Shown in pieces: positions 17,954 through 25,562 of a DNA stretch of 64,000 nt. The position numbers and the translations under genes were made by a program. The DNA is taken from positions 62,001-126,000 of the forward strand of contig JAQVXD010000001.1 of NCBI GenBank assembly GCA_028709385.1, written 5' to 3'. The notes below the pieces were generated by a model. That model did not search any database and had not been told where the DNA came from. It saw nothing but the letters and a program-made list of their open reading frames with translations. The first letter of the stretch is position 1; each line of letters opens with the position of its first letter. Origin of the DNA: Fermentimonas sp. (GTDB lineage Bacteria; Bacteroidota; Bacteroidia; Bacteroidales; Dysgonomonadaceae).

Positions 17954-19210
17954 ATGAATGACATGAAGCTTGAAAAGTTTAGTATAGGTATAGGGGACCG
18001 GTTTTTACACCAGGGAGAGGCACAACTGAGAGCCATAATGAAGATGAATAATGCAGGATATAACATATCTCCGGTATGGAATAAATCTAATCGCGAGCAT
18101 ATCTATGTGGGTTCTGTTCCGGCAGACACTCGCGTAGAAGCAGATGAAGCAGTAAAAGCATTGAATTTTAAGGGATCATATTTTGTCGATGCAGATCATA
18201 TCAATCTGGAAACAGTTGGTAAGTATATAGATACCTCTAACTTTTTTACTCTTGATGTTGCTTCTTTCATAGGTATAGAAAGTAGTCAGGAGGAATTGGA
18301 AGATTTTATCCTGTCCTGCAGAAGATTTATGGGACAACTGCATATTCCCGGTTTAGAAAAACCATTGAATGTTACTGCAGATTTATTAAAGACGATTGCC
18401 GGCAAATTCCTTGCTGCAGCAAAACAAGCTTCTGATATTTATATGTTTCTGAAGAAAGAAAAAGGAGAGGGTAATTTTATTACAGAGGTATCAATGGATG
18501 AAGTGGAATCACCACAGACTCCTGTTGAACTGTTTTTTATCCTTAAGATGCTTGCTGAAAAGAGTATTCCTGTGCAAACAATTGCCCCCAAATTTACTGG
18601 AAGATTCAATAAGGGAGTCGACTATGTGGGTGATTTGGATCAGTTCGCCCTTGAATTTGAACAAAACCTCTTAATAATTGATTTTGCTGTAAAAGAATTC
18701 GGTTTGCCAGCAGAAATAAAACTTAGTGTTCACTCGGGAAGCGATAAATTTACTATATACCCTATAATGGCAAATTTGCTTAAAATGCACGATAAAGGCT
18801 TGCATTTAAAAACAGCAGGTACAACCTGGCTGGAAGAAGTAATCGGGTTATCTTTAGGAGGAGAAGATAGTTTAACTTTGGTGAAAGAAATTTATAAAGA
18901 GGCTTTACATAAGAAAGATATTTTATGTGCTCCGTATGCGGACGTAATTGATATTGATGATAAAAAGCTGCCTAAAGTAAGTGAGGTGGAAACATGGACA
19001 GGCCAGAAATTTGCTGATACACTTCGTCATATACCCGGGCACCCGGATTATAATCCTGATTTCCGGCAATTAATTCATGTCGCTTATAGTCTTGCGGCAA
19101 CAATGGGTACTGAATATACGGATCTTTTAAAGAAATATGCTGACATAATCGGACAGTGTGTTGAGGAAAATATATATGAACGTCATCTCAAACGATTATT
19201 TGCAGTTTAA
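17954..19210 (+). CDS. UxaE-family C4 epimerase (tagaturonate epimerase-like)
   Basis: This 418-residue cytoplasmic protein resembles the tagaturonate epimerase family (UxaE), whose known reaction interconverts D-tagaturonate and D-fructuronate at C4. Typical segments are EKFSIGIGDRFLHQGEAQL, YFVDADHINLETV, IAPKFTGRFNKGVDYVGD, LSVHSGSDKFTIYPIM and LHLKTAGTTWLEE. No uronate genes (uxaC, uxuA, uxaB, kdgK) are present. As the last gene after nagA and the nagB-like gene, it could act on a ketose 6-phosphate, turning tagatose-6-P from a galactosamine route into fructose-6-P. That role is inference; the family assignment is firmer. Confidence 0.75.
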   Translation: MNDMKLEKFSIGIGDRFLHQGEAQLRAIMKMNNAGYNISPVWNKSNREHIYVGSVPADTRVEADEAVKALNFKGSYFVDADHINLETVGKYIDTSNFFTLDVASFIGIESSQEELEDFILSCRRFMGQLHIPGLEKPLNVTADLLKTIAGKFLAAAKQASDIYMFLKKEKGEGNFITEVSMDEVESPQTPVELFFILKMLAEKSIPVQTIAPKFTGRFNKGVDYVGDLDQFALEFEQNLLIIDFAVKEFGLPAEIKLSVHSGSDKFTIYPIMANLLKMHDKGLHLKTAGTTWLEEVIGLSLGGEDSLTLVKEIYKEALHKKDILCAPYADVIDIDDKKLPKVSEVETWTGQKFADTLRHIPGHPDYNPDFRQLIHVAYSLAATMGTEYTDLLKKYADIIGQCVEENIYERHLKRLFAV

Positions 19211-19276
19211 TGAGAGAATTGCAGAATAAAATAAAAACAAAACACTTTATATGGTCCTGATTTTTGTTTACAGTTT

Positions 19277-19442
19277 TATAAGCCGATAATAAGCCGGTGA
19301 GGTTTGAGACAGGAATAAAAAAGGACTACACAGTTAAGTATAGCCCTGTATTTTAACAAAAAGCAGTGTTTGATACTGGGTTTTATTTCTCAGAAGAAAT
19401 GTGTTTTTTTATCGGCTCGCATCCTTTGCAGCCGGCACAATA
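19277..19442. repeat. Right flanking copy of the feo 3'-end repeat
   Basis: This is the counterpart of 4650-4814, about 96 percent identical. Similarity starts at the boundary between the third and fourth 11-bp unit, so only two units of the array are present here. It continues through the feo terminator into the 3' end of the intact Cys-rich gene. This copy is in its natural context beside feoB. The 66 bases between the epimerase stop and this repeat are unique. Confidence 0.9.
19315..19347 (-). terminator. Rho-independent terminator of the feoB operon
   Basis: On the minus strand AGGGCTATAC, loop TTAACT and GTGTAGTCCT form a 10-bp stem with two G-U pairs, followed by six T. It lies 36 bases past the stop of the Cys-rich gene. 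The same hairpin, intact but orphaned, occurs at 4688-4720 in the left repeat. Confidence 0.85.
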
Positions 19443-19544
19443 AGAGGTGTCTCTCTTTGTGAAAAAAAAGTTGTATATGTTTCTAAGCAGGATAAATCCT
19501 ACTGCAATTCCTATTAATATTACTATGATGAGTTGAATGTCCAT
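19383..19544 (-). CDS. FeoB-associated Cys-rich membrane protein
   Basis: This 53-residue protein starts at the ATG at 19544 and ends at TAA 19383. It has one N-terminal membrane helix (IQLIIVILIGIAVGFILL) and a short cytoplasmic tail with the cysteine cluster CAGCKGC. This matches the small FeoB-associated Cys-rich family, often called FeoB-associated or FeoC-like in Bacteroidota and Firmicutes, though unrelated to the winged-helix FeoC. It lies 15 bases after feoB in the same orientation and ends at a shared terminator. A role in handling Fe2+ at the FeoB cytoplasmic face is plausible but unproven. Confidence 0.85.
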   Translation of the reverse strand: MDIQLIIVILIGIAVGFILLRNIYNFFFTKRDTSYCAGCKGCEPIKKHISSEK

Positions 19545-19559
19545 AACTTTTTTTTTAAT

Positions 19560-22163
19560 CTATACAAACAAGCTGCCCAACTGAAACACAAGTAAGGCAA
19601 CTAACCAAGCGAGGCCTGTAGAATAAAGAACGCTGAACAGTGCCCATTTCCATGAATGGGATTCTTCTTTTATTGCTGCAACTGTTGCTATGCAAGGGAA
19701 ATATATCAGTACAAACAGCAAAAACGCTGCTACGACAAGAGGAGTGAAAACGGGACTGCCGTCTGAATTTGTTTCTGAGAGTAGTCGTGACTGAAGCGAC
19801 TCCTGATTTTCACTGTCACCTGTGTATAATACTCCCAAAGTACTTATCACTATCTCTTTGGCTGCCATCCCCGAGAGGAGGCTGACAGACATTTTCCAGT
19901 CAAATCCAAGGGGACGCATTACCGGTTCTATGAATTTACCTATTCTTCCAATATATGAGTTCTCCTGATGTTCTATATTATAAGCAAGTGTTGCTTCAGC
20001 TAATAGTTGATCTCTTTGATCTGTAGTAATCCGGTTATCGGTAAACTGGTTTTCGATTATCGCTGTTTGCTGTGCAAAATTGTTGTCCTGACTTGTGTTC
20101 TGCGGGAAATATCCCAGGAACCAAATAATAATTGAAGCAACAAGTATGGGGCCTCCCATTTTTCGAAGATACTGGCTGGCTCTTTCCCACATGTGAATAA
20201 CTATTGATTTGACAGTGGGCATCCGGTATGGCGGAAGTTCCATAACAAATGGGGTGTCCTCTTCTTTAAATAAAGTTTTGCGGAAGAGTAATGCCGTAAG
20301 TGCTGCAATCAGAATTCCCGTGACGTAAAGTGCCAGTAGAGCTAAACTTGCATTTTTAGGGAAGAAGATTCCAATGAAAAGTATATATACAGGCAGTCGT
20401 GCGCTGCAAGACATGAATGGTACTATCAGCATTGTAATCATTCTGCTGCTTCTGCTCTCAATTGTGCGGGTTGACATAATTGCGGGGACGTTGCACCCGA
20501 ATCCCATGATAAGTGGGATAAAGGATTTGCCGTGCAGCCCAATTTTATGCATCAGTTTATCCATTATAAAAGCCGCACGTGCCATATAGCCGGAGTCTTC
20601 CATAAATGAAATAAAGAGATACAATATTACAATGTTGGGAAGGAATACAATGACACCGCCCACTCCCCCGATTATACCGTCAACAATAAGATCTTTGAGC
20701 GGACCCGGAGACATGTTGCTTCTTACGAGGTTGCCTATCGAGCCTACAATTGATTCTATCCATTCCATAGGGTAGTTACCCAGTCGGAATGTAGCCTCAA
20801 ACATTATCCACAGAAAAAGGAAGAATATCGGGAAGCCCAGATACTTATTTGTTACGATAGAGTCGATCAGCTTACCTTTGTCAACCTTTTCCGGCTTTTC
20901 ATCAAGAGTCTCTTTCAGTCCGCCTGCAATAAATCCATACCTTGCATTTGTAAAGGCTGATTCGGTATCTTCCCTTAAGAGCTTTTCAATATAGTTACGT
21001 TCTTTATCCCTGCGTGCAATTATCTGTTCATGCTTTGGAGAGTTGGAAATATGTCTTTCTGCCTCCTTGTCACCCTCAAGCAGTTTTATGCAAATATATC
21101 TGAGAGGCAGGCCTCTTTTCGACTGATAATTATTCTTTAATTCACGCTCCATTATACCTATCGACTTTTCCGGGACTCTGCCGTAAGGTAGTTGTATAAA
21201 AGCGTGGTTAGTCTCATTGTTAACTTTAATTACCTCTTCAAGCAACTGTGGAATTCCTTCTCCCCGTTTACCGACTGTAGGCACAATCGGGATATTTATC
21301 AGTTTTGAAAATGTGTGATAATCAAACTTTCTGCCGCTGTTTTCAAGCTCGTCATACATGTTAAGAGCTATAACCATTGGTACTTCCAGGTCCAGCAGTT
21401 CTGTTGTCAGATAAAGATTTCTTTCTAATGCTGAAGCCGACACAACATTTACAATAACATCCGGCTTTTCGTCTAAAATGTAGTTGCGTGCGTAAAGTTC
21501 TTCGGGCGAGTATGAAGAGAGCGAGTAAGTACCCGGCAGATCCACAAGTGTAAAACTGTAACCGTTATGTTTCAGGTATCCCTCTTTTGCATCGATAGTT
21601 ACACCGCTGTAATTTCCCACATGCTCGTGAGCCCCGGATGCCAGGTTGAAGATTGAAGTTTTACCTGAATTCGGATTGCCCATCAGGGCAACCTTAATAT
21701 TTTTCTCCTTTATTTTCTTTAGACTGCCGTTACGCGATTTAGCGCCTGCATTTAGTGTTTTTATTAATTCATGGTCGTGGTTTCTGTATCTTACACCATT
21801 GCGTGTATAGACGTTTGTTTGCAGCCCTGACACTGAGTTGTCAGATGTTAGAAAATCAACAGGTTCAGAACCCCATTTTTCGTTATGACCGTTTTCGGAG
21901 TATCCATATTCGGAATATCCGTTTTGTGTAGCCTCTACTTTAATCATGGTGATTTCTATCATTACAGCTTCGCTGCGGCGTAATGAAACCTCATACTCCA
22001 TGATTCCGTATTTAATTGGATCTTTTAGTGGAGCATTGAGAATTGATTTGACCTCTTCACCGCGTACGAATCCCATCTCCAGGATTCGCTTCCTGAATGC
22101 ACCGTTGCCATTTACTTTTTTAATATATGCTGTATGTCCCGTTTGTAGTTCCGACAGTCGCAT
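19560..22163 (-). CDS. feoB: Ferrous iron transporter, FeoA-FeoB fusion
   Basis: This 867-residue protein takes up Fe2+ across the inner membrane. Residues 1-73 are a FeoA (SH3-like) domain (LSELQTGHTAYIKKVNGNGAFRKRILEMG). Residues 74-155 form a polar linker containing NGYSEYGYSENGHNEKW. The G domain starts near 156 with P-loop GNPNSGKTS (162-170), then DLPGTYSLSSYSPEE and ALNMYDELE. The rest is the multi-helix permease with VPFMSCSARLPVYILFIG and the Gate-like IGLHGKSFIPLIMGFGCNVPAI. Fused FeoA-FeoB is common in Bacteroidota. The neighbours are a Cys-rich partner downstream and fumarases divergent upstream. Confidence 0.96.
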   Translation of the reverse strand: MRLSELQTGHTAYIKKVNGNGAFRKRILEMGFVRGEEVKSILNAPLKDPIKYGIMEYEVSLRRSEAVMIEITMIKVEATQNGYSEYGYSENGHNEKWGSEPVDFLTSDNSVSGLQTNVYTRNGVRYRNHDHELIKTLNAGAKSRNGSLKKIKEKNIKVALMGNPNSGKTSIFNLASGAHEHVGNYSGVTIDAKEGYLKHNGYSFTLVDLPGTYSLSSYSPEELYARNYILDEKPDVIVNVVSASALERNLYLTTELLDLEVPMVIALNMYDELENSGRKFDYHTFSKLINIPIVPTVGKRGEGIPQLLEEVIKVNNETNHAFIQLPYGRVPEKSIGIMERELKNNYQSKRGLPLRYICIKLLEGDKEAERHISNSPKHEQIIARRDKERNYIEKLLREDTESAFTNARYGFIAGGLKETLDEKPEKVDKGKLIDSIVTNKYLGFPIFFLFLWIMFEATFRLGNYPMEWIESIVGSIGNLVRSNMSPGPLKDLIVDGIIGGVGGVIVFLPNIVILYLFISFMEDSGYMARAAFIMDKLMHKIGLHGKSFIPLIMGFGCNVPAIMSTRTIESRSSRMITMLIVPFMSCSARLPVYILFIGIFFPKNASLALLALYVTGILIAALTALLFRKTLFKEEDTPFVMELPPYRMPTVKSIVIHMWERASQYLRKMGGPILVASIIIWFLGYFPQNTSQDNNFAQQTAIIENQFTDNRITTDQRDQLLAEATLAYNIEHQENSYIGRIGKFIEPVMRPLGFDWKMSVSLLSGMAAKEIVISTLGVLYTGDSENQESLQSRLLSETNSDGSPVFTPLVVAAFLLFVLIYFPCIATVAAIKEESHSWKWALFSVLYSTGLAWLVALLVFQLGSLFV

Positions 22164-22186
22164 CTGATACCCTCAAAATTAGTTTG

Positions 22187-22194
22187 CAAAGATA
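22187..22194 (-). promoter_or_regulatory. -7 promoter box for feoB
   Basis: On the minus strand the sequence reads TATCTTTG, a perfect TAnnTTTG box, with its last base 24 bases upstream of the feoB ATG. I saw no obvious Fur-box palindrome. Confidence 0.65.
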
Positions 22195-22355
22195 CATCAA
22201 TTTTCTCTATTATTTATAATCAGTATAAATAATGTCTGCTTATTTAGAATTTTTACACCCTGTTTTTTTATTTTTTCATTACAGTTATATTGCCTGAAAA
22301 CTCTTTAGTGGTTGGATTTGTTGTTTTAATTGAGATACACTAAAAAGTTATATAT

Positions 22356-23753
22356 ATGGAGTACAGAATTGAAAAAGACACACTGGGAGAGGTGAAAGTG
22401 CCCGCTGACAAGTTATGGGGTGCCCAGACGGAGAGATCGCGTAATAATTTCAAGATAGGCAAACCTGCGTCTATGCCAATTGAGCTGATTTATGGATTTG
22501 CATACCTTAAAAAAGGAGCAGCATATGCAAACCATGAGCTGGGTGTACTGCCAGTTGAAAAGCGTGATCTGATTGCAAAAGTTTGTGATGAGATACTTGA
22601 GGGGAAGCATGACGATCAGTTTCCTTTAGTAATCTGGCAGACAGGTTCAGGCACTCAAAGCAATATGAATGTAAACGAGGTAATAGCAAATCGTGCACAC
22701 CAGCTTGCAGGAAAAAGAGTAGGCGAAGGAGAAAAAACATTGCAGCCGAATGATGATGTTAATAAGTCGCAATCATCAAACGACACATTCCCCACAGGGA
22801 TGCACATTGCCAGCTACAAAAAGGTGGTTGAAGTTACCCTTCCCGGATTGCGTCAGCTTCACAAGTCTTTGGAAAAGAAGTCAAAAGAGTTGGCTGATGT
22901 GGTAAAAATAGGGCGCACACACCTTATGGATGCCACGCCTCTTACACTCGGCCAGGAATTCAGCGGTTATGTTTCTCAGCTTGAGTATGGGATCAGGGCA
23001 ATAGAGAATACATTGCCACACCTTGCAGAGCTCGCTCTCGGAGGTACGGCTGTAGGCACCGGGCTCAATACTCCTAAAGACTATGATGTTACGGTAGCAA
23101 AATATATAGCTGAATTCACCGGCCTGCCTTTTGTTACCGCTCCAAATAAGTTTGAAGCACTTGCAGCACACGATGCAATCGTGGAAACACATGGTGCGTT
23201 AAAACAGGTTGCTGTTTCGCTAAACAAAATTGCAAATGACGTCAGACTGCTTGCATCAGGCCCAAGAAGCGGTATCGGTGAGATTATAATACCTGCAAAT
23301 GAGCCGGGGTCATCAATCATGCCCGGCAAAGTGAATCCTACACAGGCAGAAGCGCTTACTATGGTTTGCGCTCAAGTTATAGGTAATGATGCTGCAATTA
23401 CTGTTGGCGGTATGCAGGGACATTTTGAGCTCAACGTGTTTAAACCCGTTATGGCAGCAAACTTCCTTCAGAGTGCACAGTTGCTGGGTGATGCTGCTAT
23501 CTCTTTTGATATTCACTGTGTATCAGGTATTGAACCTAATAAACCACGCATTAAAGAATTGCTTGATAATTCGCTTATGCTAGTGACTGCACTTAATACC
23601 AAAATAGGGTATTATAAGGCAGCGGAGATTGCAAATACTGCTCACCAAAATGGCACAACGCTTAAAGAGGAGGCTGTGCGACTGGGCTATGTGACAGCAG
23701 ATGAGTTTGATGAATGGGTGCGTCCGGAGGATATGATCGGACCTCTGGAATAA
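22356..23753 (+). CDS. fumC: Fumarate hydratase, class II
   Basis: This 465-residue enzyme interconverts fumarate and malate and needs no metal cofactor. Signatures are [18 protein letters not shown] (~105-122), [20 protein letters not shown] (~188-207) and the catalytic loop [13 protein letters not shown] (~318-330). Length and motifs match FumC. It ends at a terminator, and a separate class I fumarase follows 127 bases later, so the strain carries both fumarase types side by side. Confidence 0.97.
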   Translation: MEYRIEKDTLGEVKVPADKLWGAQTERSRNNFKIGKPASMPIELIYGFAYLKKGAAYANHELGVLPVEKRDLIAKVCDEILEGKHDDQFPLVIWQTGSGTQSNMNVNEVIANRAHQLAGKRVGEGEKTLQPNDDVNKSQSSNDTFPTGMHIASYKKVVEVTLPGLRQLHKSLEKKSKELADVVKIGRTHLMDATPLTLGQEFSGYVSQLEYGIRAIENTLPHLAELALGGTAVGTGLNTPKDYDVTVAKYIAEFTGLPFVTAPNKFEALAAHDAIVETHGALKQVAVSLNKIANDVRLLASGPRSGIGEIIIPANEPGSSIMPGKVNPTQAEALTMVCAQVIGNDAAITVGGMQGHFELNVFKPVMAANFLQSAQLLGDAAISFDIHCVSGIEPNKPRIKELLDNSLMLVTALNTKIGYYKAAEIANTAHQNGTTLKEEAVRLGYVTADEFDEWVRPEDMIGPLE

Positions 23754-23775
23754 ATAAAAGGTCAACAGTTATTAT

Positions 23776-23805
23776 AAACGGTGTCATTTCACGATGCCGT
23801 TTTTT
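23776..23805 (+). terminator. Terminator after fumC
   Basis: AAACGG and CCGTTT, with an inner CAT/ATG pairing, form a hairpin followed by a run of T. It lies 22 bases past the fumC stop. It is directly followed by the promoter of the next gene. Confidence 0.7.
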
Positions 23806-23810
23806 CTTTG

Positions 23811-23818
23811 TATTTTTG
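23811..23818 (+). promoter_or_regulatory. -7 promoter box for the class I fumarase
   Basis: A TATTTTTG sequence fits TAnnTTTG and lies about 60 bases before the start codon, just after the fumC terminator. This suggests the two fumarases are transcribed independently. Confidence 0.5.
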
Positions 23819-23879
23819 TATACTTATTTATCGACAGACCAAATAATTAACAATAACATAAAATTTAATTTAATAGTTT

Positions 23880-25520
23880 ATGGCTACAAAACCATTTATT
23901 TATCAGGAACCTTTCCCTATGTCGGAAGATAAAACTGAATATTATCTGCTTACCAAGGATCATGTTTCTGTCGCAGAATTTGAAGGAAAAGAGATACTTA
24001 AGGTCTCAACCGAGGGATTAACACTTATGGCGCAAACAGCTTTTCGTGATGTGGAGTTTTTATTACGTCCCGAACATCAGGAACAGGTGGCAAAAATTTT
24101 AAATGATCCCGAATCAAGTGAGAATGATAAATTTGTGGCTTTGACATTCCTGCGTAATGCTGAGATTTCTGCAAAAGGTGTTCTCCCATTTTGTCAGGAT
24201 ACAGGAACAGCCATAATAACAGGTAAGAAAGGACAGAACGTATGGACTGACGGCTGTGATTCGGAAGCTCTCTCTAAAGGTGTTTACAACACTTTCGTGA
24301 ATGAGAATCTTCGCTATTCTCAGAATGCAGCGCTCAACATGTATGATGAAGTTAATACCGGTACCAACCTGCCTGCACAAATAGATTTGTATGCAACTGG
24401 CGGAAATGAATACAACTTCCTATGTATTGCTAAAGGCGGAGGCTCTGCCAACAAAACGTACCTCTATCAGGAAACAAAAGCATTGCTTACTCCCGGTAAA
24501 CTGGAAAATTATCTGATTGAGAAAATGAAATCGCTGGGTACAGCTGCTTGTCCCCCTTATCACCTTGCTTTTGTTATTGGTGGAACATCAGCAGAAGCAA
24601 ATCTTAAAACAGTAAAGCTGGCATCTGCCAAGTATTATGATAACCTGCCAACAGAAGGAAATGAGCATGGTCAGGCTTTCAGAGATATTGAGTTGGAAAA
24701 AAGATTAAAAAAAGCCTCTGAAGAGCTGGGCTTAGGTGCACAGTTTGGAGGTAAGTATTTTGCACATGATGTACGAGTAATACGTTTGCCGCGCCACGGT
24801 GCTTCTTGTCCCGTTGGTATGGGAGTTTCCTGCTCTGCCGACCGCAATATTAAGGCTAAGATCAATAAAGATGGTATCTGGATTGAGAAACTTGAGGATA
24901 ATCCGGCAAGACTGATACCTGAGGAGTATCGTGAAGTGGGTGAAGCAGGCGGAGTTAAGATTGATCTTAATCAGCCAATGGTAAAGATACTTGCAGAACT
25001 TTCAAAATATCCTGTTTCTACGAGACTGTCACTAAATGGAACTATAATAGTAGGACGTGATATTGCTCATGCGAAACTAAAAGAACGCATTGATAAAGGT
25101 GAAGGAATGCCTCAGTATATGAAAGATCACCCGATCTATTATGCCGGTCCTGCAAAAACACCCGCAGGTTATGCTTCAGGGTCTATGGGACCAACCACGG
25201 CAGGGCGAATGGACTCATATGTTGATCTTTTCCAGTCGCATGGCGGAAGCATGATAATGCTGGCAAAAGGTAATCGTAGTCAGCAGGTTACCGATGCTTG
25301 TAAAAAACATGGCGGATTTTACCTGGGTAGTATTGGTGGACCTGCAGCTATCCTTGCTAAAGAGAGCATCAAGAGTCTGGAGTGTGTTGAATACCCTGAA
25401 CTGGGAATGGAAGCAATCTGGAAAATTGAAGTTGAGGATTTCCCGGCATTTATTCTTGTAGATGATAAGGGCAACGACTTCTTCCAGGTGGTTACACAGC
25501 CGAATTGCAGTTTTAGTTAA
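23880..25520 (+). CDS. Fumarate hydratase, class I (iron-sulfur)
   Basis: This 546-residue enzyme of the FumA/FumB type interconverts fumarate and malate using an oxygen-sensitive [4Fe-4S] cluster. Visible segments include [17 protein letters not shown] with a cluster-type cysteine, [36 protein letters not shown] and [21 protein letters not shown]. The C-terminal beta region has [26 protein letters not shown]. The two halves (alpha and beta) are fused, as in E. coli FumA. With fumC upstream, the cell can use the iron enzyme when iron is plentiful and fumC otherwise. The ORF begins at the ATG used here. Confidence 0.95.
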   Translation: MATKPFIYQEPFPMSEDKTEYYLLTKDHVSVAEFEGKEILKVSTEGLTLMAQTAFRDVEFLLRPEHQEQVAKILNDPESSENDKFVALTFLRNAEISAKGVLPFCQDTGTAIITGKKGQNVWTDGCDSEALSKGVYNTFVNENLRYSQNAALNMYDEVNTGTNLPAQIDLYATGGNEYNFLCIAKGGGSANKTYLYQETKALLTPGKLENYLIEKMKSLGTAACPPYHLAFVIGGTSAEANLKTVKLASAKYYDNLPTEGNEHGQAFRDIELEKRLKKASEELGLGAQFGGKYFAHDVRVIRLPRHGASCPVGMGVSCSADRNIKAKINKDGIWIEKLEDNPARLIPEEYREVGEAGGVKIDLNQPMVKILAELSKYPVSTRLSLNGTIIVGRDIAHAKLKERIDKGEGMPQYMKDHPIYYAGPAKTPAGYASGSMGPTTAGRMDSYVDLFQSHGGSMIMLAKGNRSQQVTDACKKHGGFYLGSIGGPAAILAKESIKSLECVEYPELGMEAIWKIEVEDFPAFILVDDKGNDFFQVVTQPNCSFS

Positions 25521-25562
25521 TACTATTAGATATTGGTATTAGGGAACAATAAAAGAATAATT

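Noticed and set aside
4900-19276. The amino-sugar locus as a conjugative or transposable element
   Set aside because: No transposase, integrase, relaxase or terminal inverted repeats are present. The flanks are direct copies of chromosomal sequence.
22356-25520. Two fumarase genes as a duplication
   Set aside because: They are class II and class I enzymes with unrelated folds, not copies of one gene.
25533-25562. TTG start for the GH2 gene ten codons upstream
   Set aside because: It would place polar residues before a good signal peptide that starts at the ATG at 25563.
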